Positions 7,974 through 17,679 are shown, counted from the stretch's first letter. The stretch is DNA of 45,367 nt from Nostoc sp. WHI (GCF_015714725.1 NZ_WBKM01000207.1:1-45367); one strand, 5' to 3'. The notes: generated by a model not told the origin, from the sequence alone. Made by a program: numbers and translations.

Positions 7974-8726
7974 ATGACAGGAACACAACAACAAGAAATC
8001 ATGGATTTACGGGCATTGAATTTAACACCCAAACAAATAGCTCGAAAACTAGGTATCAAGGTATCATCCGTCAATGCAGCGATTCAAAATCAAGCAGAGC
8101 AAACCACATTAGATAGATTAACAAAAGGAGAACTAGACCCCGTATATCAGTGTTTAGCAAGCGAGAGTCTTATCCAATTGTTACCGAAAATACCACCAGA
8201 AAACAGCATCAAAAATCTGCTGACAAAAATCCTACCTGTAAAAAACAATGATGATATTGATCGCGGTTTAGGATTGGTAGTGATTGCAAGAGTTGCTCGA
8301 TACAATCAAATCATGGTCTGTAGCTACCTTTTAGATATATGGTGCTTGGGCGTTAAAGATACCATACCACCACGTACAGTAGACAGGATAAAATTTAAAG
8401 AATTTACAGAATTACTATTCGAGCCATTTCCCGGAAAACCGCAAGAGGTGACTCTTGAAGTTGCCCAAGGGATGATATTTAGTGCTTGCGAATACGCAGA
8501 AAGCTTAGGGTTTCAACCACACAAAGACTTTTCTAAATCGCGTTTGCACATTGGAGAATGGGATGGGAGTATACGTATTGAATGTGGTCGTGACGGGAAA
8601 CCATTTTATGTGAATGGCCCCCACGATAACCCGAAAAAAATCATGGAAACATTGAAGAGAAGTAGGGGGGAAGGTAATTTTGATTTTCTGATTGGTTCAG
8701 ATCCTATTGAAAAGAATTTTTGGTAA
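7974..8726 (+). CDS. HTH protein of unknown function
   Basis: A 250-residue protein. The N-terminus (MDLRALNLTPKQIARKLGIK, then VSSVNAAIQ) is a clear helix-turn-helix of the sigma-70 region 4 / transposase type. The rest is not a family I can name. A central helical region contains MICSYLLDIWCLGVKD-like hydrophobic stretches, and the C-terminal third (FSACEYAESLGFQPHKDF, then FYVNGPHDNPKKIMETL) is compact and mixed alpha/beta. It stands alone, with 116 nt of AT-rich DNA before it and the toxin-antitoxin pair after it. The HTH is clear, the overall role is not. Confidence 0.6.
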   Translation: MTGTQQQEIMDLRALNLTPKQIARKLGIKVSSVNAAIQNQAEQTTLDRLTKGELDPVYQCLASESLIQLLPKIPPENSIKNLLTKILPVKNNDDIDRGLGLVVIARVARYNQIMVCSYLLDIWCLGVKDTIPPRTVDRIKFKEFTELLFEPFPGKPQEVTLEVAQGMIFSACEYAESLGFQPHKDFSKSRLHIGEWDGSIRIECGRDGKPFYVNGPHDNPKKIMETLKRSRGEGNFDFLIGSDPIEKNFW

Positions 8727-8824
8727 ATGCAATTAAGCTGTTGAGTGTGATAGAGAAAGAGTACGGCATCATAGATGAGATACCACGTAATTCTCAATAA
8801 ACCAAGGGCTAGAAGAAAACAGTA

Positions 8825-9079
8825 ATGCAAAGTATTAAGTTATGTTCTCATGTTGGAGCTGACGGCATTTTGCACCTTGAGATTCCCGTTGGCATCACAG
8901 ACAAAGAAATGGAAGTCGTGGTGATTTATCAACAAATAGAACCATCAACACCTACAAAAACACCAGAAGAACTGGGATGGCCACCCGGCTTTTTTGAGCA
9001 GACTTACGGTAGTTGTCAAGACGATCCAATTGTTATTGACTATGAAGGTGATTTTGAGACAAGGGAAGAAGTTGTGTGA
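8825..9079 (+). CDS. Antitoxin of a VapBC-type module
   Basis: An 84-residue acidic protein (start MQSIKLCSHVGADGIL) whose TGA overlaps the GTG start of the PIN-domain toxin gene by 4 nt. The N-terminal ~35 residues are predicted beta strands; the C-terminal half (PEELGWPPGFFEQTYGS and an acidic tail) is typical of small antitoxins paired with cyanobacterial VapC proteins, where such a tail wraps the toxin. The call rests on size, acidity and the overlap with vapC rather than on a recognised DNA-binding fold. Confidence 0.7.
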   Translation: MQSIKLCSHVGADGILHLEIPVGITDKEMEVVVIYQQIEPSTPTKTPEELGWPPGFFEQTYGSCQDDPIVIDYEGDFETREEVV

Positions 9080-9483
9080 GGTACTTATTAGATACTAATG
9101 TTTGCGCTCGTTATCTCAATGGTAGGTCACTCTTGATCCGAGAACGCTTACAGTCAACAAATGTAGAAGAGATTGCTGTCTGTTCACTAGTAAAGGCAGA
9201 GTTGTTTTATGGTGCGATGAAAAGCAATAATCCGCAAATTACTTTAGCTCGACAACAGCAGTTTCTCAATTTGTTTGTTTCATTACCTTTTGATGATGTT
9301 ACTGCCCTCACTTACGGTAGAATTCGTGCAGAATTATTCGCAAAAGGTACTCCAATAGGCCCTAATGATTTCCAAATAGCTGCCATTGCTTTGACGCATA
9401 ACTTAACATTAGTTACGCACAACACAAGAGAATTTAGTCGTGTCAGTGGATTGGTGATTGAAGATTGGGAGCTTGAGCAATAA
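9076..9483 (+). CDS. vapC: VapC-family PIN-domain ribonuclease toxin
   Basis: A 135-residue PIN domain. The metal-binding acidic residues are visible: Asp6 in LLDTNV, Glu42 in KAELFYGA, and Asp98 in GPNDFQIAA, followed by LVTHNTREF, the usual C-terminal signature. VapC toxins are Mg-dependent RNases that cut tRNA or rRNA, with initiator tRNA a known target of some members. It starts with GTG overlapping the antitoxin stop, so the pair is translationally coupled. The length is normal and no key residue is missing. The presence of a toxin that may cut tRNA on the same element as a tRNA array is notable. Confidence 0.88.
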   Translation: MRYLLDTNVCARYLNGRSLLIRERLQSTNVEEIAVCSLVKAELFYGAMKSNNPQITLARQQQFLNLFVSLPFDDVTALTYGRIRAELFAKGTPIGPNDFQIAAIALTHNLTLVTHNTREFSRVSGLVIEDWELEQ

Positions 9484-9505
9484 ATAATATCTTTTATGGA
9501 CTTGA

Positions 9506-9976
9506 ATGAAAACTAATGCTGCTCGACTACTTGATAAACTAGGTATTGCATACCAAATCCTCAGCTATGAAGTAGATCCTGATGATTTGGCAGCTGAGAG
9601 TACAGCGCACAAAGTTGGTCTTCCGCCAGAGCAAGTTTTTAAGACTTTAGTAGTCAGAGGTGACACAACAGGTATCTGTTTTGCTGTTGTGCCAGGAAAT
9701 GCTCAGTTAGATTTAAAAGCCTTGGCTCGAATTTCAGGAAACCGCAAGGTTGAGACAGTTGCCCTGAAGGAAGTTCAGCCACTAACAGGATACATCCGTG
9801 GCGGTGTGACAGCTTTAGCTAGTAAAAAAGACTATCCAGTTTACCTTGATGAAACGGCAACTCTATTTGAGCAGATCACTGTTTCTGGTGGAATGCGAGG
9901 TATGTTGCTTCTGCTATCCCCATCTGATTATTTAGGTGCAGTTAAGGGTACTTTGGGGGCAATTGTACAAAATTAG
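9506..9976 (+). CDS. ybaK: YbaK/EbsC-type Cys-tRNA(Pro) deacylase
   Basis: A 156-residue single-domain protein of the aminoacyl-tRNA deacylase superfamily. Landmarks are the N-terminal helix (TNAARLLDKLGI), EQVFKTLVVRGD containing the conserved lysine, FAVVPGNAQLDLKALA, and the C-terminal GYIRGGVTALASKK followed by MRGMLLLLSPSDYL. Family members hydrolyse Cys-tRNA(Pro) and related mischarged tRNAs in the cytoplasm. It starts 22 nt after vapC in the same direction and may share its transcript. It is usually a chromosomal housekeeping gene, so its place here fits either a large plasmid or a chromosomal island. Confidence 0.9.
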   Translation: MKTNAARLLDKLGIAYQILSYEVDPDDLAAESTAHKVGLPPEQVFKTLVVRGDTTGICFAVVPGNAQLDLKALARISGNRKVETVALKEVQPLTGYIRGGVTALASKKDYPVYLDETATLFEQITVSGGMRGMLLLLSPSDYLGAVKGTLGAIVQN

Positions 9977-10002
9977 GAGTCAGTGGATGGATTTGTTCTA
10001 GG

Positions 10003-13000
10003 TTATAAACTTGCTAAAACAAGCAATTCAGTTTGCCAACCTTCACTATGGCTTAAGGTAAGGACAGTATAACCAGTCTCGTACCTAAGATTATCGCGCT
10101 CAATTTTGTCTTGCCTACGTTTATCGGGGCTATCATGAACTGAACCGTCACAAAAAACAGCGATCGCCTCTTCCTCATAAACAAAATCTGGTTTACAGTT
10201 CGCCTCTGAAATAAATTTCTGAGCAGCATCGGGTAATTTGTACCCCCGTTGATAAATTTCTTGCAAAACCACACGCTCAAAATCAGAGTTAGGGTCTGTC
10301 TGTTCCAGCAATTTTTGATATTGCTGATCGCGAGAAAGCCCTTTGACTTGAGTAATAACGCTACTCTCCAGTAAGAGGTCAAGCCAAGGTTTGATTAAGT
10401 GACGATTTATCAATGGATGGTCAAATTGATTGCGGTAAGAGAGCAAGCATTCATAGCAAGCTTGAATACAACTGTCTTTAGGTTGTGTAAAATGACAAAT
10501 GTCAAAAGCTGCCTCAGCAATTTTCTTAAATGCCTCTGGTTTTTCTAAGAGCTGAGAGAGTACACCTGCACCACCTTCAGCAGCTTCCCAAAAAAGCAGG
10601 TATTTGCCTTCGCCTAGTCTTTCAGAGTCGAGTTCATCAGCTTCTAATTTGTAAACGGCTTGAATTGCAGTTTCCAAAGTGTATTGCAAGGTGGCAATAA
10701 AAGCTTCTCTGTCCTCTACAGGAACATTTAATGGCTCAACAATCAAGATATTGCAAGTATCATCAACCATTAAATTGACTTCGGTATGCAAACTGTCGGG
10801 TGTCTGTTGAGTCTGTAGATTTTTATGGTCGCCCCATACCCCCGTTGTTGGATTGAGCTTAAATCCTCGTTCTTCTCTATTCTTCTTCAGTCCCCGATTA
10901 ATTCGCCAAATGGTAGCTGTGGCTCCATAGGTTAACTTAAACAGTGGCGTACCGTCAGCAGCTTGAACAATAGCTGATTCCCGCTTTTGACTAGCGTAGC
11001 GGAAATGAGTGGTGATGTTGTAGCCGTACTTGAGCCGTTCTTCTTCGTCGCAGGTAATGCGTTCTCGACGACGAGCGATCGCAGTTTCCATTGGCAGTAC
11101 ACGAGTCAATTTAGCTACATTGCCATGAGCATCAGGTTTAATTTCTGCGCCGCAGTTTTCACAAGTGTCACGAAAATCGCCATCGTGGTAATACCCGCAG
11201 TTAGCGCAGACACTCACCCGTTTATACTCGCCTTCAATGCCACCAACAGGAACTTTTGTTTTGGCCACCATGAATTTACTACCTTCGTAGTAAAGGATGT
11301 TATTGGGAGCAAATTCCCGTAATGCCATTGAGCGGGGGCGAGAAATAAATTCACCACCTTCACCAGCCGGAATAAATGCTCGGACTGGCAGACGGGGGAA
11401 GTTAAATCCTGGTAAAAATCCTTCGGCAGCAAAGTAACGATAGGGATAAAATTCAAACTGGGAATTACTCTTGCCTTGGCTGTGTCCTACGAGTAAATCA
11501 ATTTGTCGTTGTGCTTCTCGTGCCTGTGCTTCCGCATTGTTACGTTCTTCCTGGGCAATATCACCTCTAGCAAAACGGTCAATAGTGCGACGGGCAGATT
11601 CTAACTGCTTAACTGACTCTATATATAAATCTCGCCAACGCTTACAGGCACGGTCAAAAGCATTCAGAGCATTTTCGATGGTATTCTGTAACCAATTTAC
11701 AGAATACCAAGAAGCTTTTTGCAGATCCTCTTGGCAGAAAAAGTCTGAGAAGATAGACTGAGCGGCTTGCAGACATTGGGTTAATTTGGCTTGGCTCAGG
11801 GTAAGTTGTTGGCGAATGCTGTCTTTGAGGGGATAGTTTTCTAATTCCAAATCCAAGATTTTATTCATGGAATCTTCCAAGTAAACCCCAGTATGTGCTA
11901 ACCAAATTGAGTAAACATGAGATTTAATTAAATCCTGGTTGGCTAATTCTAGTTTTGGTGGAGCAACTACCCCAGCAACCATTTGATTTTGGCGCTTGAA
12001 AAAGTATTGATCGTGACCGCTACCAATGGAAGCATAAGTAATGACTAAAGCTTGCTGTCCACTTCTACCAGCACGACCGCTACGTTGAGCGTAATTAGCA
12101 GGACTCGGGGGAACGTTTCGGAGATGGACAACGCTAAGGTCGGAAATGTCGATACCTAATTCCATTGTCGGAGAGCAGAACAATGCAGCTAATTGTCCTT
12201 GACGGAATTTTTCTTCTCGTTCTTGACGGTCTTTGTTGCTTACCTGTCCGGTATGTTCTCGCCCTTCCATTGTTTGGATTTGCAAGGCGTTGGTTTGGTA
12301 AAAACCTTGGAAAAATTGGTTAACTGAAATATTGGGTTTATCGTTACCCTGCAAGCGACGCGATGTTAAGGGATCGGTAGGGATTTCCTTGAGGTTGCTT
12401 GCTTTCCATAGTAGTGAGTCTATGCGTAGCTGTACCTCAGATTTTTCTTGCACTAGGTAGCCAGCATCACACAAAGCATCAATTAGAGTAGTGATTAAGC
12501 TGTTGAACTCTACATCTGTTAAAAGTTGGCTGCGGAGCGACCATGTATTTGGCGAACGCAAAAATCGTCCAATTTTACTTCTAGTAGTAAGTTTAACTTT
12601 TGCTCTTTCATTACCACCAGTGCTAATAGTTGCCCAAGTTGCCAAGTATAAATATTCGTTCTCATCGAACACCCAAGGTTCTTTAAGAGCTTGAATGACT
12701 TCGCTTTTGAGTGAATCTTTCTGGTCTGGTTGTAAAAGTTTGGCATCAATTGCCAATTCTCGTCGCAAATGGTTGAGGAATGCTTGCGTAATTACGAAAC
12801 GTTGTTGCGGAGTGGCTTGTAGTAAAAGAGGATGGCGGTGTTTTTGCCAAAGGTGGTTGTCAGCACAGTCTTCTTGTAGCCCATTATACTCAATTATCAA
12901 CAGTCCACACTGTTCGAGGTTGGGTTGAACAATGCGCCATCCCCGACGCAAGTCTTCGTAAAGACGATATTCAATCAGTTTGCGAAAGGCTTCTTCATTG

Positions 13001-15351
13001 CGCCGCTTACCGCCACTAAATTCTGCTGGTTGCTTGGCATAGTCGTTTTGAGTAATTCCCATGTATTGGACGACTACACTAGCTAATTCGCTGTGAGTGA
13101 GTTGTCCTTTGGCTTGAATTGCGCCTAAAAGTGCAGCCCGTAAGAAACTGGTTTGGACAAAATCATTGAAATGCCCTGCTTGTAATGAAGCATCTTGACG
13201 ATTATCAGTAAAACTGAGGATTTTGGCAGCTTTAGCTTCCTCGCCTGTGAAGACTTTCTTGAGGCGGCTAGTGGTAGAAAGACAAAGCAGAGTGGTAGCG
13301 GTACTGCGTCCTTCACTACTGAGGCGAGAGAGTTTAGCAAATTCGTTTCGCTTCTTATCATGAAGTACGCCGCAGTTCAGACAGGTCAGAAAGGGCTTAG
13401 GAATAAACCAACAAGTGGTTCCTTGCAACAAGGAGGATGTAACTTTACCATTGGGTAGAATTTGGAGTTTGCGAGGAATAAACCTTACAAAGTCTTTTTT
13501 GGCAACCCGTCCTTTCTTTTTGGTTTCACTAAACCAAGAGTCAGGAAGTCTATCTTCATCGCTTGTATCCCAAAGTTCTGGTTCATCAAGGGTAAGATAA
13601 CCTTCGGTAATATCTGCATCATCAGGACTAATATCTAATGCAGTAGGCAATTGGGGTAAGATAATATGCTTATCGGCATCGTAGCGCACGACATAATAAT
13701 CCTGTCCGCATTCCCGACAAAAAACAAGGGGATAAAGTAGGCGGTTGTCGGTGGTTGTATATTGACCTTCAAGGGTTAAATGGCGTTTGTCTCGATTTTC
13801 AATAGTGGCGTAAACGCTTCCCCCTTGGGAAATGAACTGATGTAGGCGAAAAGCAAGTCCATTAATCTTGCTTCCCCAAAGGAACATCTGTTTGAGGACT
13901 GTTAAACAAGTTTCCTCTAAAAGCTGGGTTTGTTCGGCAAGTTTGGTTGCACCTGTTTCTAAGCTGATGGGTTGACGGCGAACGAGATGCCCTTCTCTTT
14001 CTTCTAAACCAAAGTTCATCTCGATCCAGTAGCTCAGGGAATGGTTTTGGAATTGTGTTAGTGTTTGTTCTAATTCGGTTGGTAAACCTGCCGAGATTCC
14101 TTGGCACAGTTGTTCAATAGTAGGTTCAACACGTTGGATAGAACGTTCTAGGGTTTCATCAATGACATTACTGGGTTTAATTTCCACGCCAAATAACTTA
14201 CTAGCGACATCTGCCACAACCTGACGGCGTTGTTCGCGGGAACCGACTGTTGACATGGTGGCACTTGTGCCAATGCAGAGTAATTCGTCATTACTTTTGC
14301 TACGCTGACGGAGTTTGCGGATCAATATGGCAACGTCTGCACCTTGTCGTCCGCGATAGGTATGTAATTCATCCAGTATCAGGAATTTTAAATTGGGAGA
14401 CTCTACCAGTTTATTTTCGTGAGTGCGTGAGAGCATTAACTCTAGCATCACGTAGTTGGTGAGTAAAATATGGGGTGGATTGTTTTGAATTTCGGTTTTC
14501 TTGGTTAAACTTTCTTGCCCGGTGTATTTTTCAACACGAATGTGAGTATTCGGAACTTGGCGTAAAAATTTGTCGAGTTCTTCTTTTTGGGAGTTAATTA
14601 AGGCATTCATAGGATAAACCAATATTGCCCTGACTTCTGAGATTTCGGGATGACGCATTAAATCATCAAAGATCGGCACAACGTAAGTCATGCTTTTACC
14701 GGAACCTGTGCCTGTGGTAACAACGTAAGGTTCTTGGCGTTGTGCGGTTTCAAATGCTTGCTTTTGGTGGTAGTGGAAAGTAAAGGGTGTGCTGTCTTTT
14801 TTGTAGAAGTATTTTTCGCAGTCTGGATGAAGGGTTCGCTGTTGTACTAATTCTTTGACTGTTGCACCCTTTTTATAGCTGGGATTGAGTTGAACTAGGG
14901 GGTCAGTCCAGAGTTGCCCCTTGTCTAATTCTACGTCTACAAAATCTTTGACTTTGGGATCGCGGATTTTGAGGAAGCTTTCTATATAGCGGCGGTAGTC
15001 GCCTATTACCTCGTTGCGGAAGTTGAAGATATCAAGAGAATCAGGAATTGATAATTGGGACGACGTGGCTTTTTGTTGTGTAGCTGTGCGTCCTAAGCGA
15101 TAGTCAATGTGTTGGTAAAGTTGGTTGGCAAAGGTGTCTGTTAGGGTGTTAGTGTCAAAAATCTCTATTAGTTCTGCATGATCCCATTCTTGGGGAACAT
15201 GGGCGAAAATTAGGTTTAGTTGTTCAGAAGTGACAGAAACAATATTTGTACAATCAACTAATGCTAATCTTTGTCCGATGAGGGAACTAATAGATAAAAT
15301 AGCCGATTCTGGCTGTTTGATTAATTCTTGTAGTTTGACCGGGATTTTCAT
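10003..15351 (-). CDS. Large DEAD/DEAH helicase with DUF1998-like region and C-terminal PD-(D/E)XK nuclease
   Basis: A 1782-residue superfamily 2 helicase. Walker A is TTGTGSGKS (residues 212-220), motif II is DELH (327-330), and the second lobe carries SPTMELGIDIS and the arginine-finger motif QRSGRAGRSGQ. A long insertion with zinc-binding Cys pairs (FCRECGQDY and TCLNCGVLH) lies between the lobes. After the core come another zinc ribbon (CANCGYYHDG, CENCGAEI), a DUF1998-like region with GGAGVLSQL and CYECLLSYRNQ, and a last ~70 residues with CKPDFVY and CDGSVHD that look like a DUF559/Vsr-type nuclease. This resembles a fusion of DISARM DrmA and DrmB functions, or Druantia DruE. It is the last gene of the leftward cluster, 58 nt after the radical SAM gene. 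Confidence 0.85.
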   Translation of the reverse strand: MKIPVKLQELIKQPESAILSISSLIGQRLALVDCTNIVSVTSEQLNLIFAHVPQEWDHAELIEIFDTNTLTDTFANQLYQHIDYRLGRTATQQKATSSQLSIPDSLDIFNFRNEVIGDYRRYIESFLKIRDPKVKDFVDVELDKGQLWTDPLVQLNPSYKKGATVKELVQQRTLHPDCEKYFYKKDSTPFTFHYHQKQAFETAQRQEPYVVTTGTGSGKSMTYVVPIFDDLMRHPEISEVRAILVYPMNALINSQKEELDKFLRQVPNTHIRVEKYTGQESLTKKTEIQNNPPHILLTNYVMLELMLSRTHENKLVESPNLKFLILDELHTYRGRQGADVAILIRKLRQRSKSNDELLCIGTSATMSTVGSREQRRQVVADVASKLFGVEIKPSNVIDETLERSIQRVEPTIEQLCQGISAGLPTELEQTLTQFQNHSLSYWIEMNFGLEEREGHLVRRQPISLETGATKLAEQTQLLEETCLTVLKQMFLWGSKINGLAFRLHQFISQGGSVYATIENRDKRHLTLEGQYTTTDNRLLYPLVFCRECGQDYYVVRYDADKHIILPQLPTALDISPDDADITEGYLTLDEPELWDTSDEDRLPDSWFSETKKKGRVAKKDFVRFIPRKLQILPNGKVTSSLLQGTTCWFIPKPFLTCLNCGVLHDKKRNEFAKLSRLSSEGRSTATTLLCLSTTSRLKKVFTGEEAKAAKILSFTDNRQDASLQAGHFNDFVQTSFLRAALLGAIQAKGQLTHSELASVVVQYMGITQNDYAKQPAEFSGGKRRNEEAFRKLIEYRLYEDLRRGWRIVQPNLEQCGLLIIEYNGLQEDCADNHLWQKHRHPLLLQATPQQRFVITQAFLNHLRRELAIDAKLLQPDQKDSLKSEVIQALKEPWVFDENEYLYLATWATISTGGNERAKVKLTTRSKIGRFLRSPNTWSLRSQLLTDVEFNSLITTLIDALCDAGYLVQEKSEVQLRIDSLLWKASNLKEIPTDPLTSRRLQGNDKPNISVNQFFQGFYQTNALQIQTMEGREHTGQVSNKDRQEREEKFRQGQLAALFCSPTMELGIDISDLSVVHLRNVPPSPANYAQRSGRAGRSGQQALVITYASIGSGHDQYFFKRQNQMVAGVVAPPKLELANQDLIKSHVYSIWLAHTGVYLEDSMNKILDLELENYPLKDSIRQQLTLSQAKLTQCLQAAQSIFSDFFCQEDLQKASWYSVNWLQNTIENALNAFDRACKRWRDLYIESVKQLESARRTIDRFARGDIAQEERNNAEAQAREAQRQIDLLVGHSQGKSNSQFEFYPYRYFAAEGFLPGFNFPRLPVRAFIPAGEGGEFISRPRSMALREFAPNNILYYEGSKFMVAKTKVPVGGIEGEYKRVSVCANCGYYHDGDFRDTCENCGAEIKPDAHGNVAKLTRVLPMETAIARRRERITCDEEERLKYGYNITTHFRYASQKRESAIVQAADGTPLFKLTYGATATIWRINRGLKKNREERGFKLNPTTGVWGDHKNLQTQQTPDSLHTEVNLMVDDTCNILIVEPLNVPVEDREAFIATLQYTLETAIQAVYKLEADELDSERLGEGKYLLFWEAAEGGAGVLSQLLEKPEAFKKIAEAAFDICHFTQPKDSCIQACYECLLSYRNQFDHPLINRHLIKPWLDLLLESSVITQVKGLSRDQQYQKLLEQTDPNSDFERVVLQEIYQRGYKLPDAAQKFISEANCKPDFVYEEEAIAVFCDGSVHDSPDKRRQDKIERDNLRYETGYTVLTLSHSEGWQTELLVLASL

Positions 15352-15409
15352 AATTAAAAGCTGATATGATAATATAAAAACTGCCTCAAATAGCTAGTAT
15401 TCTCATGTT

Positions 15410-16900
15410 TTACATTCCAGCTTTTAAGTAATCCCAAAGTACTTGCCTATTTGATTCAGTTTCTTTCAAATCCTTGGAAAAAGGTAAAGAATCAATACCA
15501 AAATTAATAGCAGCATCGACAAATTCGGTGTAGGAAATTTTTGGAGAAAAATAACCATATCGTTTTTGAGTATAAAAAGTGTCGATAGTCTGAAAAGATT
15601 TAGCAAACAAAACTCCTAGTTCTTGGAGAGAATCATAGGTTAATTCTGAACTAGGGTTAATAGGCCATAGATGTCTTGACTGCCAAACTGCATCTGTAAT
15701 AATATTTCCTCCATAACGCTTAACTTCTTCTTTTATTCCCCCTTCTAAAGATGAACCAGGATACAGCAAAAGAGGATATGCTGAAACACTAGTGACATAG
15801 GGTATATTCTTAGTAAGATAAGAAAATGTTGTTGCTATTGTTTCTAAAGTATCTCCTATATAAAAAAGAATATTGAGCTTGATCATAATACCAAGGTCAT
15901 AGGCAGCACGCAGTATTTCAGATGCTCTGTCAAGATACCTTTGGGGATCACGAGTTTTACCCATTCGGAGAAGAATATCAAAAGAAGCACTTTCTAATCC
16001 CAAATCCAAAATTCGACAGCCCGCTTTTGCTAATTTATCTAGACGGCTTGGAGTTAAATATTCTACACGCGTGCTAGTTCTCCAGGTAAAATTTAAACCT
16101 CTCCCTTGACGTTGAATAGCTAACTGGGATATTTCTTCATCTTGCATGAGAAACATAGGTGTTTCTAGGTAAATACAAATTTCATTATCCCCATATATAT
16201 CAGTAATATATTCCGCTTCCTCGATAATAGAGGGTATGTCCTTTTTACGCACTCCGGTTTTTGCAGAAACACAGAATTCACAGCCGAAAGTACAACCTCT
16301 ACCAACTTCCAAACTTGGTGCAAATGTCTGGAAATTTGGATAGAGGCTATAGTTAAGTCGAGTCATTTTTTGAGGATTAAAAGCTAAATCATAATGAGTT
16401 GAGCAAATCTCTCCATGAAGATCGCGATAAACAATATTATTAATTGTATCAAGAGGTTTTTTGTTAGTAATATGCTCAACAAGTTGACACAAAATTTCCT
16501 CGCCTTCACCTCTGACTACTATATCTATCGCTGAACATTCCAATAATACTGTTTCTGCGATTTGTCCAACATGATCTTTCCCACCAACAATTATAGGAAT
16601 AGATGGAAATCTATTGCGAATTGTGCTAGCTATTTTTAGGCAAGGAGGATAGCTAAAACCACTGACGCAAGATAACCCAATCACATGAGGTGAAGTCTGC
16701 TCAATTTCTTGTAAAAGTTTTATTAAACAATCTTCTTCAGGATAGGATTGAGGGTCAAAAATACCAACATTAAATCCTCTCTCTGTCATATAAGAGGCGA
16801 TTACTAGAATGCCAAAATTCAGCCTTTTTAAAAAGGAAAAAGCTAAATCATAGGGTTTTTTACCTAAATCGATTGGGATATTAACTAAAAGTAAATCCAT
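15410..16900 (-). CDS. B12-binding radical SAM enzyme
   Basis: A 496-residue protein. The N-terminal ~140 residues form a cobalamin-binding-like Rossmann domain (LLLVNIPIDLG, then VIGLSCVSGF and IIVGGKDHVG). The radical SAM cluster motif is RGCTFGCEFC with Cys203, Cys207 and Cys210 (CxxxCxxC). A barrel follows, with the later strand motif RILDLGLESAS. Such enzymes use a 4Fe-4S cluster and SAM, often with methylcobalamin, for methylation or ring rearrangement. The substrate cannot be read from the sequence. The gene lies between the helicase and the small kinase gene, 56-58 nt from each, and reads as AT-rich without HIP1 sites, suggesting a separate origin from its neighbours. Confidence 0.88.
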   Translation of the reverse strand: MDLLLVNIPIDLGKKPYDLAFSFLKRLNFGILVIASYMTERGFNVGIFDPQSYPEEDCLIKLLQEIEQTSPHVIGLSCVSGFSYPPCLKIASTIRNRFPSIPIIVGGKDHVGQIAETVLLECSAIDIVVRGEGEEILCQLVEHITNKKPLDTINNIVYRDLHGEICSTHYDLAFNPQKMTRLNYSLYPNFQTFAPSLEVGRGCTFGCEFCVSAKTGVRKKDIPSIIEEAEYITDIYGDNEICIYLETPMFLMQDEEISQLAIQRQGRGLNFTWRTSTRVEYLTPSRLDKLAKAGCRILDLGLESASFDILLRMGKTRDPQRYLDRASEILRAAYDLGIMIKLNILFYIGDTLETIATTFSYLTKNIPYVTSVSAYPLLLYPGSSLEGGIKEEVKRYGGNIITDAVWQSRHLWPINPSSELTYDSLQELGVLFAKSFQTIDTFYTQKRYGYFSPKISYTEFVDAAINFGIDSLPFSKDLKETESNRQVLWDYLKAGM

Positions 16901-16956
16901 GATTTTACCTATTGTTTAATTTTTTGAGTGTTGCGTAGCTGTTTAGATTTGTTAAA

Positions 16957-17514
16957 TTAAGAAACTTTTGTAACTAAATTAGTAAGTAAAGTTTCTACTT
17001 TTTGAAATAATTCTTCTTGTAGACCATCATTAATAATCATGAAATCTGCTATAGCTATAGTTCCACCTAGCTCGATTTTCTCAATTTCTCTATAATCTCG
17101 TGCTTCGGCTTCATCTCTTTTAAATGGTCTTATTATTCTGGAAGCTAGGCGTTTATAACGGATATGCTTAGAAGTAAATAAAGCTAAGACTACTAATTTA
17201 TCACCGAACTCTTTTTTCAGAGATTTATATTCACTAAAGCTTCTTATCCCATCAATGATAACAAAAGAATTTTTCATCAATTTAGCTTGAATCCAAGGTA
17301 AAGACAGTTTTACACAAGCATCCATTCCATACTTGTTTCTGATTTCCTCTCTAACTATTGGCTCAGTCAAGGGCGTAATTTCTAGTCCACGTTTTAAGAT
17401 TTCTTCTCTAATTAAGTCTCCAAAGCTTAATACAGGTAAGTTCTGATTTTTAAAATATTCAGCTACTGTACTTTTACCAGAGCCAGGCATACCAACAATT
17501 GCTAATAATTTCAT
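16957..17514 (-). CDS. Small P-loop kinase, nucleotide or dephospho-CoA kinase-like
   Basis: A 185-residue protein with Walker A GMPGSGKST (residues 8-16). It also has SFGDLIREEIL and a DGIRSFSEYKSLKKEF segment (about residues 89-105) typical of the UPF0200/dephospho-CoA kinase-like group, plus a lid with RIIRPFKRDEAEARDYREI. The fold phosphorylates small substrates such as nucleoside monophosphates or dephospho-CoA. It precedes the radical SAM gene by 56 nt, and both are AT-rich and free of HIP1, so they look like a two-gene unit set inside the cluster. A nucleotide substrate made or used by the radical SAM enzyme is an attractive inference. It is too short and divergent to call housekeeping CoaE. 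Confidence 0.78.
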   Translation of the reverse strand: MKLLAIVGMPGSGKSTVAEYFKNQNLPVLSFGDLIREEILKRGLEITPLTEPIVREEIRNKYGMDACVKLSLPWIQAKLMKNSFVIIDGIRSFSEYKSLKKEFGDKLVVLALFTSKHIRYKRLASRIIRPFKRDEAEARDYREIEKIELGGTIAIADFMIINDGLQEELFQKVETLLTNLVTKVS

Positions 17515-17679
17515 TGTTTACCAATCTAATTTTATTAAGAAGAAATTGAATAAATTTTAATGCGTGTATCCATTACAGCAAACTTCAAAAATCTGGAATA
17601 AAATAGGCTAGGCATCTAGTTTTTTTAGATTCTTTACTTCGTTTATCTACAATCTACTGCAAGGATAATCAGGTTTAAT

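Noticed and set aside
11471..11761. Other frames antisense to the large helicase and methylase genes
   Set aside because: They lie wholly within strongly supported coding regions on the opposite strand and show no domain or ribosome-binding site.
15410..16900. Viperin-type antiviral radical SAM enzyme
   Set aside because: The protein has an N-terminal B12-binding-like domain and lacks the overall size and C-terminal pattern of viperins; only the neighbouring kinase is reminiscent.
16957..17514. Housekeeping dephospho-CoA kinase (CoaE)
   Set aside because: The core motifs differ (DGIRSFSEY segment, distinct lid) and its setting between radical SAM and methylase genes does not fit coenzyme A synthesis.
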